Below are positions 35,187 to 42,515 of a DNA stretch of 64,000 nucleotides, piece by piece. Within the stretch, counting starts at the first letter, position 1, and the number at the start of each line of letters is the position of its first letter. The DNA comes from Nocardioides luteus (GTDB lineage: Bacteria; Actinomycetota; Actinomycetes; Propionibacteriales; Nocardioidaceae). Location: positions 2,100,501 through 2,164,500 of the forward strand of contig NZ_JADOVJ010000001.1 in the NCBI RefSeq assembly GCF_015752315.1, written 5' to 3'. The position numbers and the translations under genes are program-made. Under the pieces are notes generated by a model, which had not been told where the DNA came from, did no database searches, and saw nothing but the letters and a program-made list of their open reading frames with translations.

Positions 35187-35990
35187 ATGGCAACCCTGAT
35201 CGAGATCTCCGACCCCGACGATCCTCGTCTCGCCGACTACCGCGACCTGCGTGACGTCGAGCTGCGCAAGTCGCTGGAGTCCTCGGAGGGGCTGTTTCTG
35301 GCGGAAGGCGAGAAGGTCGTACGCCGCGCCGTGACCGGCGGCTTCGAGCCACGCTCGTTCCTGATGGCGCCGAAGTGGCTCGACGGGCTTTCCGACGTGC
35401 TCGACTCGACCGATGCGCCGTGCTACGTGATAAGCGAGAAGGCGGCCGAGGAGGTGACCGGGTTCCATGTGCACCGTGGTGCGCTGGCGTCCTTGAAGCG
35501 GCGGTCGCTGCCGTCGGTTGAGTCGGTGCTCGAGGGTGCCCGCTCGGTCCTGGTGCTGGAGGACATCGTCGACCACACCAACGTGGGTGCGATCTTCCGG
35601 TCGGGGGCGGCGCTCGGGTTCGATGCGGTGCTGCTGGCGCCGCGCTGCGCCGACCCGCTCTACCGACGCTCGATCAAGGTCGCGATGGGTGCGGTCTTCG
35701 CGCTCCCGTGGACCCGTCTCCCGGACTGGTACGAAGCACTCCCGTCCCTCTCCGCCGCCGGCTTCACCACCGTCGCCCTGACCCTGGCCGACGACGCCGT
35801 CGACATCGAGAAGGCCGTCGAGGGTGTCGACAAGGTCGCCCTCGTCCTCGGCTCCGAAGGCCACGGCCTCTCCCCGCGCTGGCAGCAGGCCGCCGACCGC
35901 CGCGCCATCATCCCGATGTCCGCCGGCATCGACTCCCTCAACGTGGCCGCCGCCTCCGCCGTCGCCTGCTACGTCACCGCCCGCCGCTAG
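35187..35990 (+). CDS. SpoU/TrmH-family RNA 2'-O-methyltransferase
   Basis: A 267-aa SPOUT methyltransferase. The N-terminal substrate-binding domain (1-105) precedes the knotted catalytic domain with motif 1 EDIVDHTNVGAIFRSGAALG, motif 2 LVLGSEGHGLSP and motif 3 PMSAGIDSLNVAAASAVACY. It methylates rRNA or tRNA ribose; the site is unknown. TACGCT nine bases before the ATG could be a -10. The TAG stop lies in the CTAG target of the adjacent insertion sequence, which left the gene intact. Confidence 0.92.
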   Translation: MATLIEISDPDDPRLADYRDLRDVELRKSLESSEGLFLAEGEKVVRRAVTGGFEPRSFLMAPKWLDGLSDVLDSTDAPCYVISEKAAEEVTGFHVHRGALASLKRRSLPSVESVLEGARSVLVLEDIVDHTNVGAIFRSGAALGFDAVLLAPRCADPLYRRSIKVAMGAVFALPWTRLPDWYEALPSLSAAGFTTVALTLADDAVDIEKAVEGVDKVALVLGSEGHGLSPRWQQAADRRAIIPMSAGIDSLNVAAASAVACYVTARR

Positions 35991-35991
35991 C
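35986..35991. repeat. Left flanking target duplicate of IS copy 1 (GCTAGC)
   Basis: The six bases before the IS end are GCTAGC and include the SpoU-gene stop TAG. The right flank of the same copy is CCTAGC (37123-37128), so the duplicates differ in the first base. They match the flanks of copy 2 instead (see findings). Confidence 0.7.
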
Positions 35992-37122
35992 TGTGATGCC
36001 CAGGCACGTTGGTCGAGATCCTGCGACGACACGGTCTGACTGGTAGATGGACGAAGGCCTCCCCGGTGTGGAGTGGAGCTGTCTAGGAACCAGTTCCGCC
36101 ACCAGGAGAGGCCTTCGTGTCCCACGCTACCCATGCCAACGCTGCCCTGACCCCTCGCGCCCGGCTCAGGCTCGCGCGTCTCATCGTTGAACACGGCTGG
36201 CCACCGGCCCGCGCGGCGGAGCGTTATGACGTCTCGTGGCGTACGGCGAAGAAGTGGGCTGAGCGCTACCGCAACGAAGGACCGGCCGGCATGCTCGATC
36301 GGTCCTCGGCTCCGCACCGTCAACCGAACCGGACCCCGGCCCCGGTCGTGCGCAAGATCGTGCACCTGCGCTGGAAGCAGCGCCTTGGGCCGGTCGAAAT
36401 CGCCCAGCGGCTCAACATGGCATCCTCGACCGTGCACGCGGTCTTGGTGCGTGCTCGGATCAACCGGCTCACTCACATCGACCGAGCCACAGGCGAGCCG
36501 ATCCGTCGCTACGAACATGACCACCCCGGCGACCTGATCCACGTCGACGTCAAGAAGCTCGGCAAGATCCCCGACGGCGGTGGCTGGCGCTACCTCGGCA
36601 AGCAGCGCGGGGACAAGAACCGCTCCGCGACCGCCAAACGCACCGGTGGGCCCAAGAACAAGCACTATCAGCCACTGATCGGGACCTGCTACCTACACAC
36701 CGTCATCGACGACCACTCCCGCCTCGCCTACGTCGAGGCCCGCGACGACGAGACCAGCCAAACCGCGACCGAGGTCCTCAAGAACGCGGTTGCCTGGTTC
36801 GCTGAGCGTGGTGTCCTCGTCAAGCGTGTGCTCAGCGACAACGGCAGCTGCTACAAGTCACACCTGTGGCGCGAGACCTGCGCAGATCTAGGCATCACAC
36901 CCAAGAAGACCCGGCCCTATCGACCACAGACGAACGGGAAGATCGAACGTTTCCACCGCACCCTGGCAGAGGGCTGGGCATTCAAGAAGTTCTACACCTC
37001 CGAATCAGCCCGACTCGCCGCCCTGCCAGGATGGGTCCACGAGTACAACCACCACCGGCCCCATTCAGCGATCGGGAAGGCAGCCCCCATCACCAGGTTG
37101 AACAACCTGGCTGGACATCACA
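35992..37122 (+). mobile_element. IS481-family insertion sequence, copy 1 (1,131 bp)
   Basis: The ends are imperfect inverted repeats, TGTGATGCCCAGGCACGTTG at the left and the complement of TGTGATGTCCAGCCAGGTTG at the right (four mismatches in the 20 bases shown). It carries one transposase gene. It inserted in a NCTAGN target, the site preference known for IS481 itself. Copy 2 at 48392-49522 has the same length and lies in the opposite orientation; the two transposases are identical except for the last residue, which each flank supplies. The element is therefore recently active or homogenised. Confidence 0.93.
36051..36118 (+). promoter_or_regulatory. Fold-back inverted repeat masking the transposase start (copy 1)
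   Basis: ACGAAGGCCTC at 36051-36061 is the exact complement of GAGGCCTTCGT at 36108-36118, which covers the ribosome-binding region and the first bases of the GTG start. An inner pair GGAAC/GTTCC lies between. A transcript entering from outside would fold and hide the start. The same arrangement is present in copy 2. Confidence 0.6.
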
Positions 37123-37127
37123 CCTAG
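36117..37127 (+). CDS. IS481-family transposase, copy 1
   Basis: A 336-aa DDE transposase. An N-terminal helix-turn-helix region (ARLRLARLIVEHGWPPARAAERYDVS, then RKIVHLRWKQRLGPVEIAQRL) precedes the rve integrase core: HVDVKKLG (first Asp), TVIDDHSRLAY, LSDNGSCYKS (second Asp) and KTRPYRPQTNGKIERFHRTL (Glu). The GTG start follows CAGGAGAGG. The reading frame leaves the element and ends at the TAG of the flanking CTAG, so the last residue (Thr here, Ser in copy 2) and the stop come from the target site. Confidence 0.95.
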   Translation: MSHATHANAALTPRARLRLARLIVEHGWPPARAAERYDVSWRTAKKWAERYRNEGPAGMLDRSSAPHRQPNRTPAPVVRKIVHLRWKQRLGPVEIAQRLNMASSTVHAVLVRARINRLTHIDRATGEPIRRYEHDHPGDLIHVDVKKLGKIPDGGGWRYLGKQRGDKNRSATAKRTGGPKNKHYQPLIGTCYLHTVIDDHSRLAYVEARDDETSQTATEVLKNAVAWFAERGVLVKRVLSDNGSCYKSHLWRETCADLGITPKKTRPYRPQTNGKIERFHRTLAEGWAFKKFYTSESARLAALPGWVHEYNHHRPHSAIGKAAPITRLNNLAGHHT

Positions 37128-37128
37128 C
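37123..37128. repeat. Right flanking target duplicate of IS copy 1 (CCTAGC)
   Basis: CCTAGC directly follows the right IS end. Its TAG stops the transposase, and on the other strand the same CTAG provides the stop of the RNase HI fusion gene. It equals the reverse complement of the right flank of copy 2 (GCTAGG). Confidence 0.7.
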
Positions 37129-38098
37129 GGTTGCGGATCATCCAGCGCTCGGGCGCGGGCAGCGGCTCCCAGCCGTACTTCGAGTAGAGCTCGTGGGCGT
37201 CCTCGGTGGCGAGCAGGGTGCGGCGGATCCGGTAGGGCTCGAGGTCGGCGACGACCCCCTCGATCAGCCGCTTGCCGATGCCCTGGCCGCGTACGCCCGG
37301 GTCGACGATCACGTCGCACAGCCAGGCGAAGTCGGCGAAGTCGCTGACCACGCGGGCGAAGGCGACCTGGTTGCCGGCCGCGTCGTAGACGCCGTAGCAG
37401 CGCGACCCCTTGTTGGCCGCGTCCTGCACCTCGCGGGTCCGCTCGCTCGCCCAGTAGGACTGCGAGAGCATCCGGTGCACCCAGTCGGGGTCGATCCGGC
37501 TCTGGTCGGCGGAGAAGGAGTACGCCGCGGGCTCCTGGACCGCGGGCGGCTCCGCCGTCAGCAGGCCGAGCAGATCGTCCGGCTCGTCAGGCTGCGGTCG
37601 CGCGACCTGAGGAGCGATCGCGGGCGCCTCCACGGCACCGGCGAACCCCGGGCCGGGGTCCGGCGTGCGGCCTTCCTGATAGGCCAGCGCGGCGCCGTTC
37701 GCGAGCCGGTCGGCGGCCTCGTTGAGCGGGTGCCCGGAGTGGCCCTTGATCCACTCGAAACGTACGTTGCGGCCCTGCATCGCCGCGTCGAGCTCCTTCA
37801 TGATCTCGACGTTGAGGACGGGCTTGCCGTCGGCCTTCTTCCAGCCCTTGCGCTTCCAGCCCGCCATCCACTTGGTGACCGAGTTGATGACGTACTTGGA
37901 GTCGCAGTAGATGAGCAGGGGCTCGCCGGTGTGGGCCGTCTGCTGCAGCAGGTCGAGGACGGCGGTCAGCTCGCCCTGGTTGTTGGTGCCGTGGGGCCAT
38001 CCGCCGCACGCCCAGGTGGACTCGTCCACGTACCAACCCCACCCCGCGGGACCCGGGTTTCCGAGCGCCGAACCATCAGCAGCAGCCACAATCGTCAC
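37124..38098 (-). CDS. RNase HI fused to a GNAT acetyltransferase
   Basis: A 324-aa two-domain protein. Residues 1-140 are RNase HI, which cuts RNA in RNA-DNA hybrids: D8 in ADGSALGNPGPAGWG, E43 in NNQGELTAV, D66 in YCDSKYVIN, KGHSGHPLNEAAD with H120 and D130. After a Pro-rich linker (141-190) comes a GNAT domain (about 195-324) with the acetyl-CoA motif VRGQGIGKRL (269-278) and an N-terminal GCN5 start. The stop TAG sits in the IS flank. Actinobacterial RNase HI is better known fused to a CobC-like phosphatase; this partner is unusual. The acetyl acceptor is unknown. Confidence 0.88.
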   Translation of the reverse strand: MTIVAAADGSALGNPGPAGWGWYVDESTWACGGWPHGTNNQGELTAVLDLLQQTAHTGEPLLIYCDSKYVINSVTKWMAGWKRKGWKKADGKPVLNVEIMKELDAAMQGRNVRFEWIKGHSGHPLNEAADRLANGAALAYQEGRTPDPGPGFAGAVEAPAIAPQVARPQPDEPDDLLGLLTAEPPAVQEPAAYSFSADQSRIDPDWVHRMLSQSYWASERTREVQDAANKGSRCYGVYDAAGNQVAFARVVSDFADFAWLCDVIVDPGVRGQGIGKRLIEGVVADLEPYRIRRTLLATEDAHELYSKYGWEPLPAPERWMIRNR

Positions 38099-38139
38099 GC
38101 GCCCATCCTGCCAGTCGCGTGCCGGCTCCTCCCGACAGG

Positions 38140-39189
38140 TCAGGGGTTGACGCGCGGGCCGGACGCGGTGGATCCGCGAACGACCAGCTCGGGGTGGAAG
38201 ACGAACTCCGAGTGCGGTGCGCCGGTGCCGGCGATCTCGTCGAGGATGGCGCGCACCGCGGCCTGGCCCATCGCCGGGACGGGCTTGCGCACCGTGGTCA
38301 GCGGCGGATCGGTGAAGGCGATGAGCTGGGAGTCGTCGTAGCCCACGATGGAGATGTCCTCGGGGACCTGCAGGCCGCGCGAGCGGGCGGCACGGATGGC
38401 GCCCAGCGCCATCATGTCGCTGGCGCAGACGATCGCGGTGAAGCCCTCGTCGAGGAGCGCGGAGGCCGCGGCCTGGCCGCCCTCGAGGGTGAACAGCGAG
38501 TCGCGGATGTGGCTCTTCTCGACCTCCTCGGCGCTGAGGCCGAAGCGGTCGACCATGGTCGCCACGAAACCCTCGATCTTCCGCTGGACCGGGACGAACC
38601 GGCGGGGGCCGACGGCCAGGCCGATCTTGGTGTGACCCAGCGTCGCGAGGTGCGTGACCGCCAGCTGCATCGCCTCGCGGTCGTCGGGCGAGATGAACGG
38701 CGCCTTGATGTCGGGGCTGAACCCGTCGAGCAGCACGAAGGGAACGCCCTGGGCGCGGAGCTTCTCGTAGCGGGTCATGTCCGCGGTGGTGTCCGCGTGC
38801 AGACCGGAGACGAAGATGATCCCGGTGACGCCGCGGTCGACCAGCATCTCGGTGAGCTCGTCCTCGGTCGAGCCGCCGGGGGTCTGGGTCGCCAGCACCG
38901 GGGTGTAGCCCTGCCGGGTCAGCCCCTGCGCGATGACCTGCGCGAGCGCCGGGAAGATCGGGTTGTCGAGCTCGGGAGTGATCAGCCCGACCAGGCCCTC
39001 GCTGCGCTGGCGCAGCTTCACCGGGCGCTCGTAGCCGTGGACGTCGATCGCCGCCAGCACCGCCTCGCGCGTCGCCGCCGCGACACCCGGCTTACCGTTG
39101 AGGACGCGACTGACCGTCGCCTCACTGACGCCCGCATGGGCCGCGATGTCAGCAAGACGGGCGGAGGCTGGTGTTATGGGCACGGTCAC
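38140..39189 (-). CDS. LacI-family repressor of the maltose/alpha-glucoside operon
   Basis: A 349-aa regulator. The N-terminal HTH ADIAAHAGVSEATVSRVLNGKPGV is followed by the hinge and a periplasmic-binding-protein-like sugar domain (LVGLITPELDNPIFPALAQ, YDDSQLIAFTDPPLTTVRKP). GTG 39187-39189 is preferred because GAGGGG precedes it; GTG 39181-39183 is an alternative. It is divergent from the sugar ABC transporter operon, and an inverted repeat over that promoter is the likely operator, released on sugar binding. Confidence 0.9.
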   Translation of the reverse strand: MTVPITPASARLADIAAHAGVSEATVSRVLNGKPGVAAATREAVLAAIDVHGYERPVKLRQRSEGLVGLITPELDNPIFPALAQVIAQGLTRQGYTPVLATQTPGGSTEDELTEMLVDRGVTGIIFVSGLHADTTADMTRYEKLRAQGVPFVLLDGFSPDIKAPFISPDDREAMQLAVTHLATLGHTKIGLAVGPRRFVPVQRKIEGFVATMVDRFGLSAEEVEKSHIRDSLFTLEGGQAAASALLDEGFTAIVCASDMMALGAIRAARSRGLQVPEDISIVGYDDSQLIAFTDPPLTTVRKPVPAMGQAAVRAILDEIAGTGAPHSEFVFHPELVVRGSTASGPRVNP

Positions 39190-39222
39190 ATCATGCCCCC
39201 TCACCACATGGCCTGCAAGAAG

Positions 39223-39262
39223 TTTCAGCAAGTTTGCAACTTTTGCTGAAAGGCTCTTACAT
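39223..39262 (+). promoter_or_regulatory. Maltose operon promoter with overlapping LacI-type operator
   Basis: TTGCAA at 39234-39239 and TTACAT at 39257-39262 are separated by 17 bp and form a plausible -35/-10 pair. The inverted repeat TTTCAGCAA / TTGCTGAAA (39223-39231 and 39243-39251) overlaps the -35 and spacer, with the half-palindromic GTTTGCAAC at its centre. Binding there by the divergent LacI-type protein would block initiation. A 7-bp hairpin (39296-39302 with 39310-39316) lies in the leader. Confidence 0.6.
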
Positions 39263-39337
39263 TCTCCTCGACGCGGGGTTACCTTCGTCACACCACCGGG
39301 CGGATTCCTCGCCCGGCCCCATATCGAAGGAGAACTC

Positions 39338-40606
39338 ATGCGACGTGGCATCGTGGCCACCGCAGTGGCGGCATCGCTCGTCCTCGCGGCAACGGCATGT
39401 GGCGGTAGCAGCGGCGACAGCAGCGACGGCCCGGTCACCATCACCTGGTGGGACACCTCGAACGCGACCAACGAGGCCCCGACCTACAAGGCCCTCGTCA
39501 AGGACTTCGAGAAGGCCAACCCGGACATCAAGGTCAAGTACGTCAACGTGCCGTTCGACCAGGCGCAGAACAAGTTCGACACCGCGGCCGGCGCCAGCGG
39601 CGCCCCCGACATCCTCCGTGCCGAGGTCGGCTGGACCCCCGCGTTCGCGCAGAAGGGCTTCCTCGCTCCCCTCGACGACACCGAGGCGCTCGAGGAGAAG
39701 GACGCCTTCCAGCCCAACCTGATCAAGCAGGCCGAGTTCGACGGCAAGACCTACGGCGTGCCGTTCGTCACCGACACCCTCGCGCTGGTCTACAACAAGG
39801 CGCTCTTCGAGAAGGCCGGCATCACCGAGGCGCCCGCCACCTGGGACGACCTCAAGAAGGACGCCGCGACGATCAAGGCCAAGACCGGAGTCGACGGCTA
39901 CTGGGGCTCGACCTCGGCCTACTACGCCACCCCGTTCCTCTACGGCGAGGGCACCAACATGGTCGACGCCGAGGCCAAGAAGATCACCATCACCTCCCCG
40001 GAGGCCAAGAAGGGCCTGACCACCTGGCAGGGTCTCTTCAACGGCGCGGGCCTGCACAAGGCGGACACCACCGCCGACGCGTACGCCCACATCCAGGACG
40101 CCTTCGTCAACGGCAAGGTCGCCGCGATCATCCAGGGTCCCTGGGAGATCACGAACTTCTACAAGGGCTCGGCGTTCCAGGACAAGAACAACCTCGGCAT
40201 CGCGACCGTCCCGGCCGGCTCGACCGGCGAGGCCGGCGCCCCGACCGGTGGTCACAACCTGTCGATCTACGCCGGCTCGGACGAGGCGCACCAGGAGGCC
40301 TCGGCGAAGTTCGTGAAGTTCATGACCTCGGCCGACACCCAGGCCCAGATCGCGCTGAAGAACTCCACGCTCCCGACCCGCGACGACGCCTACACCGACG
40401 AGGTCAAGGCCGACCCGGGCATCGCCGGGTTCCAGACCGTGCTCCCGGCCGCCCAGCCGCGACCGGAGCTGCCGGAGTACTCCTCGCTGTGGGGTCCGAT
40501 GGACCAGGAGCTCCCGAAGATCGCCTCCGGCGCCGAGACCCTCGACAAGGGCCTGGCCACGCTGGACACGGCCTTCGCCGACCTGCTGCCCGACTTCTCC
40601 AAGTGA
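39338..40606 (+). CDS. Sugar ABC transporter substrate-binding lipoprotein
   Basis: A 422-aa extracellular maltose-type binding protein. A basic start and hydrophobic stretch end in a lipobox-like LAATAC (Cys21), so it should be lipid-anchored. The mature part shows the family-1 binding protein pattern: YNKALFEKAGITEAPATWDDL, AAIIQGPWEI and the Trp-rich opening VTITWWDTSN. SD GAAGGAG precedes ATG 39338. It heads an operon with two permeases and an alpha-glucosidase, so maltose, trehalose or a related alpha-glucoside is expected. Confidence 0.92.
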   Translation: MRRGIVATAVAASLVLAATACGGSSGDSSDGPVTITWWDTSNATNEAPTYKALVKDFEKANPDIKVKYVNVPFDQAQNKFDTAAGASGAPDILRAEVGWTPAFAQKGFLAPLDDTEALEEKDAFQPNLIKQAEFDGKTYGVPFVTDTLALVYNKALFEKAGITEAPATWDDLKKDAATIKAKTGVDGYWGSTSAYYATPFLYGEGTNMVDAEAKKITITSPEAKKGLTTWQGLFNGAGLHKADTTADAYAHIQDAFVNGKVAAIIQGPWEITNFYKGSAFQDKNNLGIATVPAGSTGEAGAPTGGHNLSIYAGSDEAHQEASAKFVKFMTSADTQAQIALKNSTLPTRDDAYTDEVKADPGIAGFQTVLPAAQPRPELPEYSSLWGPMDQELPKIASGAETLDKGLATLDTAFADLLPDFSK

Positions 40607-40643
40607 CCCAGTTCCGACTGAGCCAGGAAGATCAAGTCATCTC

Positions 40644-41642
40644 ATGACTCTGACAGCACCAGCGCCCGCCGCCGAGACCCCGCGGTCTCGGCGGCGGGCG
40701 CCCCGCCCCGTCCAGCGCGTGCGGGACTCCTACCGCCGCTACTGGTACGCCTACGCGATGGTCGCGCCCGTCGTGATCGTCCTCGGCGTCCTGGTCGGCT
40801 ACCCGCTCGCGCGCGGCTTCTACCTGACCCTGACCGACGCCAACAGCCTCAACTCGGCACGCACCATCGGCGTCAACACGATCGACGCGACGTACAAGTT
40901 CATCGGTCTGGACAACTACGCCGAGATCCTGTGGGGCCCGGCGGCCTACGACCGCTTCTGGTCCCATTTCGTCTGGACCATCGTCTGGACCGTCACCTGT
41001 GTCGTGCTGCACTACGTGATCGGCCTCGGGCTGGCGATGCTCCTCAACCAGCGGCTGCGCGGGCGCGTGGCGTACCGGCTGTTGCTGATCCTGCCCTGGG
41101 CGGTGCCGACCTTCGTCACCGTCTTCGCCTGGCGGATCATGCTGGCCGATGCCGGCGTCATCAACTCGATGATCGGCGCGATCGGCCTGGCCGAGCCGAG
41201 CTGGCTCGAGGACCCGACCTGGCAGCGTACGGCCGCGATCCTGGTCAACACCTGGTGCGGCGTGCCGTTCATGATGCTCTCCCTGCTCGGCGGGCTGCAG
41301 TCGATCGACGAGAACCTCTACGAGGCGGCCGAGATCGACGGCGCCAGCGCCTGGCAGCGGTTCCGGCACGTCACCCTGCCGGGGCTGTCCTCGGTGAGCT
41401 CGACCGTCGTGCTGCTCGGGGTGATCTGGACCTTCAACCAGTTCGCGATCATCTTCCTGCTCTTCGGCAACACCGCGCCGGACGCGCAGATCCTGGTCAC
41501 CTGGGCCTACCGACTCGGCTTCGGGCAGCAGCCTCGCGACTTCGCCATGTCCGCGGCGTACGGCGTCCTGCTGCTCGCGATCCTGATCGTCTTCACGTCC
41601 TTCTACTACCGGTGGTTGAAACGCAATGACCAGCTCGCCTAG
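40644..41642 (+). CDS. Sugar ABC transporter permease, MalF type
   Basis: A 332-aa permease with six to seven helices and the ATPase-contact EAA loop EAAEIDGASAWQRFRHVTLPGL. The N-terminal 35 residues are basic and cytoplasmic. It follows the binding protein by 37 bp and overlaps the MalG-type gene by 17 bp. No ATPase gene lies in the operon; actinobacterial importers of this type commonly share a multitask ATPase (MsiK type) coded elsewhere. Confidence 0.92.
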   Translation: MTLTAPAPAAETPRSRRRAPRPVQRVRDSYRRYWYAYAMVAPVVIVLGVLVGYPLARGFYLTLTDANSLNSARTIGVNTIDATYKFIGLDNYAEILWGPAAYDRFWSHFVWTIVWTVTCVVLHYVIGLGLAMLLNQRLRGRVAYRLLLILPWAVPTFVTVFAWRIMLADAGVINSMIGAIGLAEPSWLEDPTWQRTAAILVNTWCGVPFMMLSLLGGLQSIDENLYEAAEIDGASAWQRFRHVTLPGLSSVSSTVVLLGVIWTFNQFAIIFLLFGNTAPDAQILVTWAYRLGFGQQPRDFAMSAAYGVLLLAILIVFTSFYYRWLKRNDQLA

Positions 41643-42501
41643 CACCCACGCGCCCCGCAAGCAGCGCCGACGCGGCGACCTCGGCCCGGTCGGGCAGGTG
41701 GGCACGCACGTCACGCTCGCGGTGGCGTCGCTGATCGCGCTGTTCCCGATCGTCTGGCTCGTCTACCTGTCCCTGGGACCCGACAAGGACGACTACCTCC
41801 ACCCCGGCGGGATCTTCGCGAAGGCGACGCTGGACAACTACTCGTTCGTGCTGACCAACACCGCCTTCTTCAACTGGCTGTGGTCGACGCTGGTGGTCGC
41901 CGGAGGCACGACCCTGTTCGGCGTGATGTCGGCGGCGACGACCGGCTACGCGGTCTCCCGGATGCGGTTCCCGGGTCACCGGCCGCTGATGTGGGTCCTG
42001 CTGCTGACGCAGGCGTTCCCGATCGCGGTGCTGATCGTGCCGATGTACGAGATCTTCTCGCAGCTGCGTCTGGTCGACTCGCACCTCGGTCTGATCCTGG
42101 TCAACTGCACCACGATCGTCCCCTACTGCTCCTGGCTGCTGAAGGGCTACTTCGACACCATCCCGGTCGAGCTCGACGAGGCCGGGATGATCGACGGGCT
42201 CACCCCGTTCGGTACGTTCTGGCGGCTCATCCTGCCGCTCGCCCGTCCGGGCCTGGCGGTGGCCGCGTTCTACGCCTTCATCACCGCCTTCGCCGAGGTC
42301 GCGTTCGCCTCGACGTTCCTGCTCGACGACTCCAAGTACACCTTCGCGGTCGGCCTGCAGAGCTTCATCAGCGAGCACGACGCGCAGTGGAACCTGATGG
42401 CCGCCACCGCCGTCCTCATCGCCATCCCGGTCACCGTCTTCTTCTATCTCGTCCAACGACACGTCGTCACCGGTCTGACCGCCGGCAGCGTCAAGGGCTG
42501 A
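41626..42501 (+). CDS. Sugar ABC transporter permease, MalG type
   Basis: A 291-aa permease with six helices and an EAA loop DEAGMIDGLTPFGTFWRLILPLARPG. It pairs with the MalF-type subunit, whose end it overlaps. The C-terminal GLTAGSVKG is the standard MalG ending. The alpha-glucosidase gene begins 14 bp after its stop. Confidence 0.93.
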   Translation: MTSSPSTHAPRKQRRRGDLGPVGQVGTHVTLAVASLIALFPIVWLVYLSLGPDKDDYLHPGGIFAKATLDNYSFVLTNTAFFNWLWSTLVVAGGTTLFGVMSAATTGYAVSRMRFPGHRPLMWVLLLTQAFPIAVLIVPMYEIFSQLRLVDSHLGLILVNCTTIVPYCSWLLKGYFDTIPVELDEAGMIDGLTPFGTFWRLILPLARPGLAVAAFYAFITAFAEVAFASTFLLDDSKYTFAVGLQSFISEHDAQWNLMAATAVLIAIPVTVFFYLVQRHVVTGLTAGSVKG

Positions 42502-42515
42502 AAGGCCAAGGAAAT

